DNA from: a virus
Reading direction: 5' to 3' (one strand)
IMG/VR virus record: IMGVR_UViG_3300006923_000006
Span: 1 to 64,000 of that record
Length of the DNA stretch: 64,000 bases
Within the stretch, counting starts at the first letter, position 1; each line of letters begins with the position of its first letter. The translations under genes were made by a program, and so were the position numbers. Shown one piece after another: positions 47,758-54,606 of the stretch. The notes below the pieces were generated by a model. The model was not told where the DNA came from and made no database searches. It was given only the letters and a program-made list of their open reading frames with translations.

Positions 47758-48384
47758 ATGATAATTAAATATCAAGATTGCAAAGATTTAATAGAAGAAG
47801 CAGATGTCTTATTGTTTAGACATGGTAATTTTCCTTCTATTGGATGGTGGATTGGTAAGTATAGTCAAAGTCCATATTCTCATGTTGGATTAGCTCATTG
47901 GGAGAATGGAGTATTAAATTGTGTAGAATTTAGAGAATTTATTGGCAGTAGAAACAAAAGCTTACTTAAACAAGTAGCTATAAACCCTGATAGAATTGAC
48001 GTATATAAGCCATCTAGACTGTTTTCAGAACCAATTATTGAAAAAGAAAACGACAAATTCGGAATTGTTTGGAAAGACAAAGTTTTGACAAAGGAAATTC
48101 GGAATAACATTACACAAGAAGCCATTGGACTTGTTGGTAAGCCATATGGTTGGAGTGTAATTTGGCGTAACATTAAAAGCTTTATACCGTTTTTACGTTT
48201 GTCTCAAGACCAAACCAAGGGTAATGATATAGTTAATAATTTTGTATGTTCTACCTTAATTACATATGCTTATAGACTACATTATGTAGACCCAATTCCT
48301 TTTTTAGCTGACACTTATACGCAACCAGGAGATTTACCCAGGTCTAATTTGTTTCATTATGCCTTTACAATAGGCGGATTTTAA
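47758..48384 (+). CDS. Permuted papain-fold (YiiX/C92-like) hydrolase (208 aa)
   Basis: EADVLLFRHGNF, WIGKYSQSPYSHVGLAHWEN (catalytic His) and NFVCSTLITYAYR (catalytic Cys) are the His-first, Cys-later motifs of the YiiX/YebB-type permuted NlpC/P60 superfamily, which cleaves amide or peptide bonds in peptidoglycan or lipids. Probably an envelope-active enzyme. Another member is at 60300. Confidence 0.82.
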   Translation: MIIKYQDCKDLIEEADVLLFRHGNFPSIGWWIGKYSQSPYSHVGLAHWENGVLNCVEFREFIGSRNKSLLKQVAINPDRIDVYKPSRLFSEPIIEKENDKFGIVWKDKVLTKEIRNNITQEAIGLVGKPYGWSVIWRNIKSFIPFLRLSQDQTKGNDIVNNFVCSTLITYAYRLHYVDPIPFLADTYTQPGDLPRSNLFHYAFTIGGF

Positions 48385-49094
48385 TGATAAAAGAACAAAC
48401 TATGTTTGGCGCAGCTGTGTTGATGTTGGGGATTTCTAATTTGTTTACGGGGTTTTTGACAGCCGAACAAATTTTAAAATCTTCGTGTAGAATTCAAGTA
48501 GACAACAGTTCTTTTGGTTCTGGTACAGTTTTTAAAGAAACAACAGATAAATACTACATCATTACAGCGGGACATGTGGTTACTAATATAATCCCAATAT
48601 TACATCAAACAATATTACAAGAGGGAAAAGACATAGAAGTTGTGTTTTTTGACGGAGTAGGTAAATCTACTACGGTCAAAGCAAAAATTGTTTCTAATTT
48701 TTTTCTATCTGAGACCAATTTTATGGTTCCCTCTGCCAAAGATTTGTGTATAATCTCGATAGAAAAGAAAAATTTAAGACATTTTACACCAACGGTTATT
48801 CCTCTGGCTAATGAAATGTTAATATTTGAAGGAAAAAATATAAAAGGTGTTGGTTGGGCACACGGAGCTTGGCCTACATACTGGCAAGGAAGGATTATAA
48901 AGCATAATAGGCATGTAACCTATATTAATATGAAAACACTTGGTGGTCAATCAGGCAGTGCGATATTAATGGATACGCCAAACGGAACCAGAATAGTAAG
49001 TATTATCAACTGGTCTTTTGGGCGTTTCGATGGGTATGGTGGCGGGATTTCATTAAAGACAATAAAATCGCTAATTAGGAATGAAATAACATGA
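48384..49094 (+). CDS. Secreted trypsin-like serine protease (236 aa)
   Basis: The N-terminus is hydrophobic (FGAAVLMLGISNLFTGFLTA), a signal peptide or anchor. YIITAGHVVTN (His), SAKDLCIISIE (Asp) and TLGGQSGSAILMD (Ser) give the trypsin/DegS triad. An exported phage protease is unusual. It may process secreted neighbours or host envelope proteins. Confidence 0.85.
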   Translation: MIKEQTMFGAAVLMLGISNLFTGFLTAEQILKSSCRIQVDNSSFGSGTVFKETTDKYYIITAGHVVTNIIPILHQTILQEGKDIEVVFFDGVGKSTTVKAKIVSNFFLSETNFMVPSAKDLCIISIEKKNLRHFTPTVIPLANEMLIFEGKNIKGVGWAHGAWPTYWQGRIIKHNRHVTYINMKTLGGQSGSAILMDTPNGTRIVSIINWSFGRFDGYGGGISLKTIKSLIRNEIT

Positions 49095-49801
49095 AAAGAA
49101 TTGTATTAGCCCTATTGATATGTTTGTGTACATCTATTACACAAGCTCAAATCAAGGGGCCAGACAAAGTAGACGCTCACACGCCTATAGTTCTGGAGGC
49201 TGGAAGGAAAGCAGAACACAAAGATGAACAAATAACATATATTTGGAAAATCTTTAACAAGAGCAGAGATGGAGCTACGGCCAAAAAAATCACACTACAA
49301 GACGGTCAAGTAGTGCATGTTTGGGCTGAACCTGGAAAATATGATATTAATCTAATAATGATTATTGTTGATTTTGAAAACCGTAAAATGAATTACGAAG
49401 AACATTATCAAGGGTTAGAGATAATTGGAGTATTACCAGTTCCAGTACCTACGCCGACACCAACTCCTACACCAACACCGACACCACAACCTACAGCATT
49501 CAAAGAATTGGTAAGTCAAGCATTGAGTAAAGTAAATCCAGATAGTACAAGTTACGCCAAGCAAATTGGTCAAAACTATCTTGTAACAGCAGAAGACGCA
49601 GAACCAGATTGGTTACCGCGAGATTTACTAGGCTCAGTTAACACATTACATAGCTCAAGTCTTCCTACTAGTGCAATAGTTGGGTGGACGGATTTTTTCA
49701 AAGAGCTAAACAAAGCATTTGCAACTCTTAAATTAGAATCTGACGACCTAGAAGGACATATTAAGGCTTTCAAAGATGTTAGTGAGGTTCTTAAAAATTA
49801 G
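49091..49801 (+). CDS. Secreted PKD-like protein with Pro-Thr linker (236 aa)
   Basis: Signal peptide (RIVLALLICLCTSITQAQ), a PKD/Ig-type domain (KVDAHTPIVLEAG ... YIWKIFNKS ... HVWAEPGKYDINLIMI), a linker of Pro-Thr repeats (VPVPTPTPTPTPTPTPQP) and a helical C-terminal domain. The linker arises from tandem CCGACACCAACTCCTACA-like DNA repeats. Probably a surface-binding or periplasmic protein. Overlaps the protease stop. Confidence 0.7.
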   Translation: MKRIVLALLICLCTSITQAQIKGPDKVDAHTPIVLEAGRKAEHKDEQITYIWKIFNKSRDGATAKKITLQDGQVVHVWAEPGKYDINLIMIIVDFENRKMNYEEHYQGLEIIGVLPVPVPTPTPTPTPTPTPQPTAFKELVSQALSKVNPDSTSYAKQIGQNYLVTAEDAEPDWLPRDLLGSVNTLHSSSLPTSAIVGWTDFFKELNKAFATLKLESDDLEGHIKAFKDVSEVLKN

Positions 49802-49810
49802 GAAAATATT

Positions 49811-50143
49811 ATGAGTATGTTAGAAAAAGTAGCTGGTGAACTTAGTGATGAACTTGCTGAAGATGGTATGTATGGTTTTGATTGGGAACTTATTCTTGAA
49901 TTTGTTATGGAAATTTTGGTTGATTGCTTTAATAATGAAGACGAACTTATGGAATCTGCCAGAAATCCAACAAGACTACAAAAGGCTGCTCTGTCGCTTA
50001 AAATTCGCAGAGAAGGATTGGCAAGAGGCTGGAAAGCTTCCAGAAAATTCCGTAATAAAATGTTAGCAAAATCAGCAGAAATGAGTGAAGAACAATTGTG
50101 TGGATGTTATCAAGAAGCTTATCACACTATGTACGGAGATTAA
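49811..50143 (+). CDS. Hypothetical helical protein (110 aa)
   Basis: Acidic first half (LSDELAEDGMYGFDWELILE), basic second half (SLKIRREGLARGWKASRKFR). No family. Lies between exported hydrolases. Confidence 0.55.
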   Translation: MSMLEKVAGELSDELAEDGMYGFDWELILEFVMEILVDCFNNEDELMESARNPTRLQKAALSLKIRREGLARGWKASRKFRNKMLAKSAEMSEEQLCGCYQEAYHTMYGD

Positions 50144-50144
50144 T

Positions 50145-51146
50145 ATGCCTAGCGTAAACTCAAGTATAATGAGAGTGGAAGATTATGATTCTATTCCCTC
50201 TCCACAAGATTTGGTCAACGCATATTCCAACGGTTTTAAAGGCGTTAGAATAGACAGAGCATCTTACTACTCTATGGACAGGGTCATTAATCGCGTTGTT
50301 CATGATTTTAAAGACGTTTACAAAGACGCCAGAGGTAAAGCACATCTTCCATATAAAGTGGTGACAATAAAAGAACCACAATTCGGAAGATATGAAAGCC
50401 AAACCACTGGCGACTGTGTTAGTCATGCTACCAGAAACAGCGGTATGCTTGACTATTGTATAGATACCGTATTCGGACTAACTGAATACAGCGGTAGATT
50501 TGCTACAGAGAACATCTATGGTCATCGTGGTCATGGAGGCCAAGGAGCAAACTGCTCAAGACTAGCATCATATGTGGGTCCAAATGGTCCCGGTGGTTTT
50601 CTAGTAAGGAAAAAATATGGTAGTGGTAGAAATTCTGTAGACCTTAGCGTATACAACAGTCGCACAGGGCATAATTGGGGAAGAAGCGGAACTCCTAAGT
50701 GGCTGAGTGAAATAGCAGATGATAACAAAGCCTTGAAAGTCTATTCTATCAAAAGTATGGACGATGTTATTACATCTTTATCTTTAGGTTACGGAATTTC
50801 TTTCTGTTCAAGTTACGGATTTTCATCTAAACGTAATGAAGATGGCGTATCAGAACAAAGAGGTTCATGGGCTCACGCGATGGCGTGGATTGGCGTAGAC
50901 GATACAGATTGGGCACACCAAAATTATGGTGGGCCATTAGTTTTAATACAAAATTCGTGGGGTCCGAATTGGAATGGTGGTCCCAAGCGGCACGAACAAC
51001 CTGACGGTAGTTTTTGGATTCGTGCTAGTGTTGCTAATAAAATGATTCGCAACGGTGCCGGATACGCTATAGCGTCCGTCCGTGGTTTTAATCCCGTACT
51101 TGTCCTAGATACAATGGGGCGTTTACAACAAGAGAGTAAATCGTAA
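50145..51146 (+). CDS. Papain-like (C1A) cysteine peptidase (333 aa)
   Basis: QTTGDCVSHATRNSGMLDYC (catalytic Cys, residues ~84-103), GSWAHAMAWIGVDDTD (His) and VLIQNSWGPNWNGGP (Asn) are the C1A triad motifs in order. ATG 50145 shares the TAATATG junction with the preceding gene. No signal peptide, so it may be in the particle or act in the cytoplasm; the neighbours are exported. Confidence 0.85.
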   Translation: MPSVNSSIMRVEDYDSIPSPQDLVNAYSNGFKGVRIDRASYYSMDRVINRVVHDFKDVYKDARGKAHLPYKVVTIKEPQFGRYESQTTGDCVSHATRNSGMLDYCIDTVFGLTEYSGRFATENIYGHRGHGGQGANCSRLASYVGPNGPGGFLVRKKYGSGRNSVDLSVYNSRTGHNWGRSGTPKWLSEIADDNKALKVYSIKSMDDVITSLSLGYGISFCSSYGFSSKRNEDGVSEQRGSWAHAMAWIGVDDTDWAHQNYGGPLVLIQNSWGPNWNGGPKRHEQPDGSFWIRASVANKMIRNGAGYAIASVRGFNPVLVLDTMGRLQQESKS

Positions 51147-51385
51147 TGTTAAATAATTTTTTCCTTCAAGTATTTTTATATACACTGTTGCTCAGCACAA
51201 CAGCTATGGCTGCGCCTATGGACTATAACCAAATTCCACAGACTGAGGCTATTTATAGCTGGTTGCCTAGTAAATATATGAGTTATGATAATGTACCTCA
51301 ACTTAATGAAGAAAAATTTAACTTTAACACCGTAAGAAATAGAACTGCCCGTAGATTTCGGTTATTTCGGCTTTTTAGACGATAA
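51146..51385 (+). CDS. Small secreted protein (79 aa)
   Basis: Signal peptide (FFLQVFLYTLLLSTTAMAAP), a Tyr/Pro/Asn-rich body and an Arg/Phe-rich tail (NRTARRFRLFRLFRR) that could be membrane-active or antimicrobial-like. Last gene of the exported block. Confidence 0.6.
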   Translation: MLNNFFLQVFLYTLLLSTTAMAAPMDYNQIPQTEAIYSWLPSKYMSYDNVPQLNEEKFNFNTVRNRTARRFRLFRLFRR

Positions 51386-51398
51386 CCTCCTTGCAAAT

Positions 51399-51429
51399 GG
51401 GCAGTCTTAATCGGCTGCCTATTTTTTTT
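51399..51429 (+). terminator. Intrinsic terminator
   Basis: GGCAG (51400-51404) pairs with CTGCC (51415-51419), followed closely by eight T residues. Ends the transcript of the exported-protein block. Confidence 0.8.
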
Positions 51430-51439
51430 GATTTTTTGC

Positions 51440-51467
51440 TTGACAGCGGTGAAAAATTCCGTATTAT
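51440..51467 (+). promoter_or_regulatory. Promoter TTGACA-16-TATTAT
   Basis: TTGACA 51440-51445 and TATTAT 51462-51467, again 16 bp apart, directly after a terminator. Confidence 0.75.
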
Positions 51468-51498
51468 CTAGATAAAGAGTTTAGAGATTGACAAGAAC

Positions 51499-51525
51499 AA
51501 AGCCGTAAGGCTTTCATTAAGCCTT
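51499..51525 (+). promoter_or_regulatory. Mutually exclusive hairpins in a leader
   Basis: AAAGCC-GTAA-GGCTTT (51499-51514) competes with AAGGCTT-TCATT-AAGCCTT (51507-51525), since both use GGCTT. The leader runs from the promoter at 51440 to the radical SAM gene at 51584, so an RNA switch is possible. Confidence 0.5.
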
Positions 51526-51583
51526 GAGACTGGAATAAAGACAGAAAGACCCCGACTAGACGACTGGAATAGAGGAAAAATTA

Positions 51584-52399
51584 ATGCCAACAATGGAAAT
51601 CACGACAGTGAGCAGTTGTAAAAACGCATGTGCTTACTGTCCGCAGGCTTTGCTGAAGAAGTCGTACAACGCAGATAAATATATGAGTTTGGAAACTTTT
51701 CAAAAATGTGTTGACAAAATTCCAAAAGACGTTACGATTGATTTTGCTGGATACGTTGAACCGTTTTTGAATCCGCAATGTATGAACATGATTGAATATG
51801 CTGTTGAGGCTGGATACGAAGTAAGAATTTTTACAACTTTGGTCGGAATAACCTTGACAGACGTAGAAAGGTTGAGTAAACTAAAAATAGCTGAAATCGT
51901 CTTACATTTACCTGACAACGATAACGTGATGAAAGCTGGTATTGATGATAAATATGTTAAAGTTGCTAAAGAATTTGACCGAACAGTAAAGTATAAGAGT
52001 GCTCACGTATTTGGAACTTTACATCATAAATTAAGACCGATATTTCCGTTTTGTATAGACAAACCCAGTACCCACCTACATAGTAGGGCAAATAACTTAT
52101 CAGAGAAAGTAGAGTGTAAACGACATGATTACGTTCGCGGTATTATTATGTGTGGCGTTATTCAGAGGCATTCTGTTACGAAGTATGGAATTAGGTTTAA
52201 TCATAATGTCTTACTACCCGATGGAAGTGTTGGTCTATGTTGCATGGATTACGGTCAACAACACCAGATTGGGAATCTGGTTTTAGAGGATTACGAAGAC
52301 TTATTTAAAAGCAAAGCATACGAAAGAGTTATGCGTGGTCTCCATGACGAACAGGAAAGTATTCTTTGTAGAACATGTAAGGAAACGGTGAAAGTGTAA
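51584..52399 (+). CDS. Radical SAM protein with SPASM-like C-terminus (271 aa)
   Basis: CKNACAYCP (residues ~12-20) supplies the CxxxCxxC iron-sulfur motif. The barrel follows (TIDFAGYVEPFLNPQCMNMI). C-terminal cysteines in PDGSVGLCCMDYG ... ILCRTCKET resemble a SPASM/twitch auxiliary cluster. Substrates of such enzymes are peptides, proteins or sugars; none can be named here. GAGGAAAAATT ribosome-binding site. The frame stays open for 24 codons after the stop codon. Confidence 0.85.
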   Translation: MPTMEITTVSSCKNACAYCPQALLKKSYNADKYMSLETFQKCVDKIPKDVTIDFAGYVEPFLNPQCMNMIEYAVEAGYEVRIFTTLVGITLTDVERLSKLKIAEIVLHLPDNDNVMKAGIDDKYVKVAKEFDRTVKYKSAHVFGTLHHKLRPIFPFCIDKPSTHLHSRANNLSEKVECKRHDYVRGIIMCGVIQRHSVTKYGIRFNHNVLLPDGSVGLCCMDYGQQHQIGNLVLEDYEDLFKSKAYERVMRGLHDEQESILCRTCKETVKV

Positions 52400-52446
52400 T
52401 GCAGATTAAGACAATTAACAGTTGGTGAATGTATAACTAAAATGGC

Positions 52447-52471
52447 TAAACACTTAAAAGAACGTAATCTT
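52447..52471 (+). other. Hairpin next to a ribosome-binding site
   Basis: CGTAATC-TTT-GATTACG within 52462-52480 stands just before GGAAAGGAAAAAGA of the gene at 52493. It lies in the short region that continues the radical SAM frame. Boundaries are approximate. Confidence 0.35.
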
Positions 52472-52492
52472 TGATTACGGAAAGGAAAAAGA

Positions 52493-52816
52493 ATGAGTAT
52501 TGCAAAATCGTTTGTTCTAAAAAGAAGCATGGGTTCTTTTGTCTCTAAAAGCGGATTAGAAATTTGTTCAGGTGGATTGAATGCCGTATTTACTATTCCA
52601 GAAGAAGTAGAAGAGATTAGTTTTGAATTCTTTGAAAGAAATGGTAAGTATCGTGTCCCTGTGTCTATAAAATACGACTATGGAGATTTAGAAATTCAAA
52701 ACGAAAACACTGGACAACTTACAAATTTGTTTGATTGTAAAGCCGAAAAGCCTCTTTTGAGAATCTTAAAACAATATGTTGGAAAAGAAATCTTTGTTGA
52801 ATGTTTGTATGATTAA
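52493..52816 (+). CDS. Hypothetical protein (107 aa)
   Basis: ATG after GGAAAGGAAAAAG. Beta-rich sequence (GGLNAVFTIPEEVEEISFEF; NGKYRVPVSIKYDYGD). No family recognised. Confidence 0.6.
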   Translation: MSIAKSFVLKRSMGSFVSKSGLEICSGGLNAVFTIPEEVEEISFEFFERNGKYRVPVSIKYDYGDLEIQNENTGQLTNLFDCKAEKPLLRILKQYVGKEIFVECLYD

Positions 52817-52823
52817 TCAAAAA

Positions 52824-52856
52824 TCCTATGACTTGATTTGACATAGGAAAATCAAG
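52824..52856 (+). other. Two overlapping stem possibilities
   Basis: TCCTATG/CATAGGA (52824-52848) has in its loop CTTGATTT, which is complementary to AAATCAAG (52849-52856). The connecting loops look too short for a stable pseudoknot, so the two stems are probably alternatives. It lies between the gene at 52493 and the GC-rich gene at 52898. Confidence 0.45.
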
Positions 52857-52897
52857 GACCGGCTAATTATGACATACGACACACAACATGGAGTAAA

Positions 52898-53278
52898 ATG
52901 ATGACAACCCTCAGATGTACAGTCGAAGAATTAACCGCGTTTGATAGCATCGACTGCGATTGTGAAATTGCAGTCACATACAGCGTGGAAGCTGGCGACG
53001 ACGGCGACTATTGGACTCCACCAACGGGTCCAACCATCGACCTGGAAGATTGGAAATTCACGGCGGTGATGACATACAACGCCGCTGGCGAACGTGTGAC
53101 GCCTGAGTCGTTCGGTTTCACGGTCGAAGAAATTAAGGAAAATCTGACCGAGCAAGTCGAAGCGTATATCGACGCTATCGACGACGAGGACGTGTTTGAG
53201 CAAGCTGGGCAAGATGAGGAAGGTGCGCGAGAGGCGTACTATGAGGATAAGCTTGAGCGACAACGCTTAGGCGAATAA
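52898..53278 (+). CDS. GC-rich acidic protein, probably acquired (126 aa)
   Basis: The DNA is visibly GC-rich (GACGACGGCGAC, AACGCCGCTGGCGAA) compared with the AT-rich surroundings, and codons such as CTG, GCC and GTG are used that are rare nearby. The protein is strongly acidic (FDSIDCDCEIAVTYSVEAGD; YIDAIDDEDVFEQAGQDEE). I cannot name a family. Next to tRNA-Leu and an HNH remnant, it looks like a recent insertion. Confidence 0.7.
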   Translation: MMTTLRCTVEELTAFDSIDCDCEIAVTYSVEAGDDGDYWTPPTGPTIDLEDWKFTAVMTYNAAGERVTPESFGFTVEEIKENLTEQVEAYIDAIDDEDVFEQAGQDEEGAREAYYEDKLERQRLGE

Positions 53279-53297
53279 TAATCGACGTAACCCCATA

Positions 53298-53317
53298 CGC
53301 CGTAAGGAGTTACGGCG
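53298..53317 (+). terminator. 8-bp perfect hairpin before tRNA-Leu
   Basis: CGCCGTAA-GGAG-TTACGGCG lies 20 bases after the GC-rich gene and 7 bases before the tRNA. No T-run follows, so it may be a processing or 3'-end stabilising stem rather than a terminator. Confidence 0.5.
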
Positions 53318-53324
53318 AAATGGA

Positions 53325-53397
53325 GGGCGCATAATCCAACAGTAGAGATAACACTCTTAAACAGTGTCCAGTCTCGGTGCAAATCCGAGTGCGCCTA
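53325..53397 (+). tRNA. tRNA-Leu(UAA)-like with short variable loop
   Basis: GGGCGCA/TGCGCCT acceptor, ACACT-CTTAAAC-AGTGT anticodon arm (anticodon UAA) and CTCGG-TGCAAAT-CCGAG T-arm, 73 nt. The D-region is weak (ATCC...GAGAT). Leucine tRNAs normally have a long variable arm; this one has only CCAG, and the T-loop begins TG instead of TT. Charging with leucine is therefore not certain. Confidence 0.8.
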
Positions 53398-53460
53398 CTT
53401 GTATAATACAATGTTCTGTCCGAGGCACGAACGAATAACAAAAACAGCGGTTCAACTTCG

Positions 53461-53637
53461 TTATCTATTTTTATTATCAATTACCATTTGACATAATTCA
53501 ATAAATTTATCAACAGTTAAACTGTTTTTTGCTATATTAGCCTCTTTAATACAAATACCTAAATTATCAAGAGTGTTTTTACCTCCTTTTGATACTGGAA
53601 TTATATGGTCAAAGTTGATGTTATAGGTTATGACGAA
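53461..53637 (-). pseudogene. HNH endonuclease remnant (C-terminal piece)
   Basis: On the minus strand, 58 codons read ITYNINFDHIIPVSKGGKN, TLDNLGICIKEANIAKNSLT, then VDKFIELCQ and stop at 53461. This is the second half of an HNH homing-endonuclease domain (DHIxPxSxGG, N...N..K). The upstream half with its start is missing; an in-frame TAA lies at 53638-53640. The only minus-strand coding sequence I can support in the window. Confidence 0.75.
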
Positions 53638-53694
53638 TTAACCCTTGAACAAAAGGCTAGTATTCCACTGAGATACCGAAAGAAAGATTGGTAG
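53605..53694 (+). CDS. Possible small protein or gene tail (29 aa)
   Basis: ATG 53605 opens VKVDVIGYDELTLEQKASIP-LRYRKKDW and stops 2 bases before the next ATG. It lies opposite the HNH remnant and has no clear ribosome-binding site, so it may be the tail of a gene cut by the insertion. Confidence 0.4.
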   Translation: MVKVDVIGYDELTLEQKASIPLRYRKKDW

Positions 53695-53696
53695 TG

Positions 53697-54011
53697 ATGA
53701 AAATAGAAAACGTATCAATTATCCCAGATTTAGGAATACAGGTAGTAATTTCTTTGCGTGTTTACATGGGTGCTCAGAATTATAAAAAAGAACAGCCAGA
53801 CGTTGACTCACCAAGATGGCGAAATATGGCTAAACGTATTTTAAGCGAAGTATGCGAAAACACAGAGTTGGATACAAAAGATTTTACATTCTCTGAAATA
53901 AATGTTGGTATGGAAGATGTACGTTTTTACGAAACACGGCAAGAATTTCAATTCTCATTTAAAAAGCAGTCTGCGGCACGCAGTGGGGAAAACAAATGTC
54001 AGGAAAAATAG
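53697..54011 (+). CDS. Hypothetical protein (104 aa)
   Basis: ATG 53697 chosen over TTG 53688. The product is alpha/beta (NVSIIPDLGIQVVISLRVYM) with a basic tail. Unknown. Overlaps the next gene by 16 bases. Confidence 0.55.
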   Translation: MKIENVSIIPDLGIQVVISLRVYMGAQNYKKEQPDVDSPRWRNMAKRILSEVCENTELDTKDFTFSEINVGMEDVRFYETRQEFQFSFKKQSAARSGENKCQEK

Positions 54012-54292
54012 TAACGGTAAAACTAACTAGTGGTGAAGAATTTTTTGGTAAATTACTTAATAGCGATGACGAAGGACTATTGATTGAAAAACCAGTTACA
54101 ATGACACCTACTCAACAGGGTATGTCGTTGGTTCCTCCTGCTTTAACAGCAGAACACGCCGACGTGTTGTTTAAACATGTTCATATTTTGCTTTCTGGTG
54201 ATACCAGAGAAGAATTGGCTGGTGCTTGGGAAGAAAACTTTGGTAATGGATTAACTGTTGCTAAGAAGCCTGGACTGATTGTGCCAGGGTAA
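53996..54292 (+). CDS. Sm-like-fold protein (98 aa)
   Basis: KIVTVKLTSGEEFFGKLLN followed by DDEGLLIEKPVTM reads like the two Sm motifs (VxLxxGxxxxGxL...). A stand-alone Sm-like protein might bind RNA; similar small proteins occur in marine T4-like phages. By-eye assignment. Confidence 0.6.
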   Translation: MSGKIVTVKLTSGEEFFGKLLNSDDEGLLIEKPVTMTPTQQGMSLVPPALTAEHADVLFKHVHILLSGDTREELAGAWEENFGNGLTVAKKPGLIVPG

Positions 54293-54303
54293 CAGAATTA
54301 TAA

Positions 54304-54411
54304 TGTCGAGGGTGGGAGGTCAGTTGGACTGTGCATAATGTTCAGTCCTTAATCTCGACAAGGTTTATATCCTTGTAGAAGTCGGAGCATCCCCGGCACT
54401 CCTCTACTTTT
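54304..54411 (+). ncRNA. Structured, possibly tRNA-derived RNA
   Basis: GTCGAG (54304-54309) pairs with CTCGAC (54354-54359) around a perfect GGACTG/CAGTCC hairpin with an 11-base loop. Then come AAGG/CCTT and GTAGA...TCTAC enclosing GTCGG-AGCATCC-CCGGC, which looks like a T-arm. The arms recall a tRNA, but no acceptor stem fits. It sits just before tRNA-Lys. Confidence 0.45.
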
Positions 54412-54413
54412 AT

Positions 54414-54485
54414 GGACTTATGGTGTAACCAGAAGCACAAAATCCTTTTAAGATTTGAGTCACGGGGCGGTTCCGTGTGGGTCCA
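54414..54485 (+). tRNA. tRNA-Lys(UUU)
   Basis: GGACTTA/TGGGTCC acceptor, GTG...CAC D-stem, AAATC-CTTTTAA-GATTT anticodon arm and CACGG-GGCGGTT-CCGTG T-arm, 72 nt including the discriminator. The T-loop GGCGGTT departs strongly from the usual TTCRANT. Confidence 0.82.
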
Positions 54486-54606
54486 CTTTAACTTAGTTGT
54501 AAAAATCCATTGTCAAATTCTCAATGGTGATTTCGACATAAAGCAACGTTAAAAACCTTATCAAAGAAACCATAGTTGAATTTAATGTGTTAGGAAAAAA
54601 ATTATA
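54486..54606 (+). other. Leader of the GMP reductase gene
   Basis: Contains the hairpin CCATTG-TCAAATTCT-CAATGG (about 54508-54528) and a weak ribosome-binding site (TTAGGAAAAAA). No other gene seen. Confidence 0.35.

Noticed and set aside
54304-54411. A tRNA-His or tRNA-Met call for the structured region before tRNA-Lys
   Set aside because: The anticodon-like hairpin has an 11-base loop and no acceptor stem of more than five pairs could be drawn.
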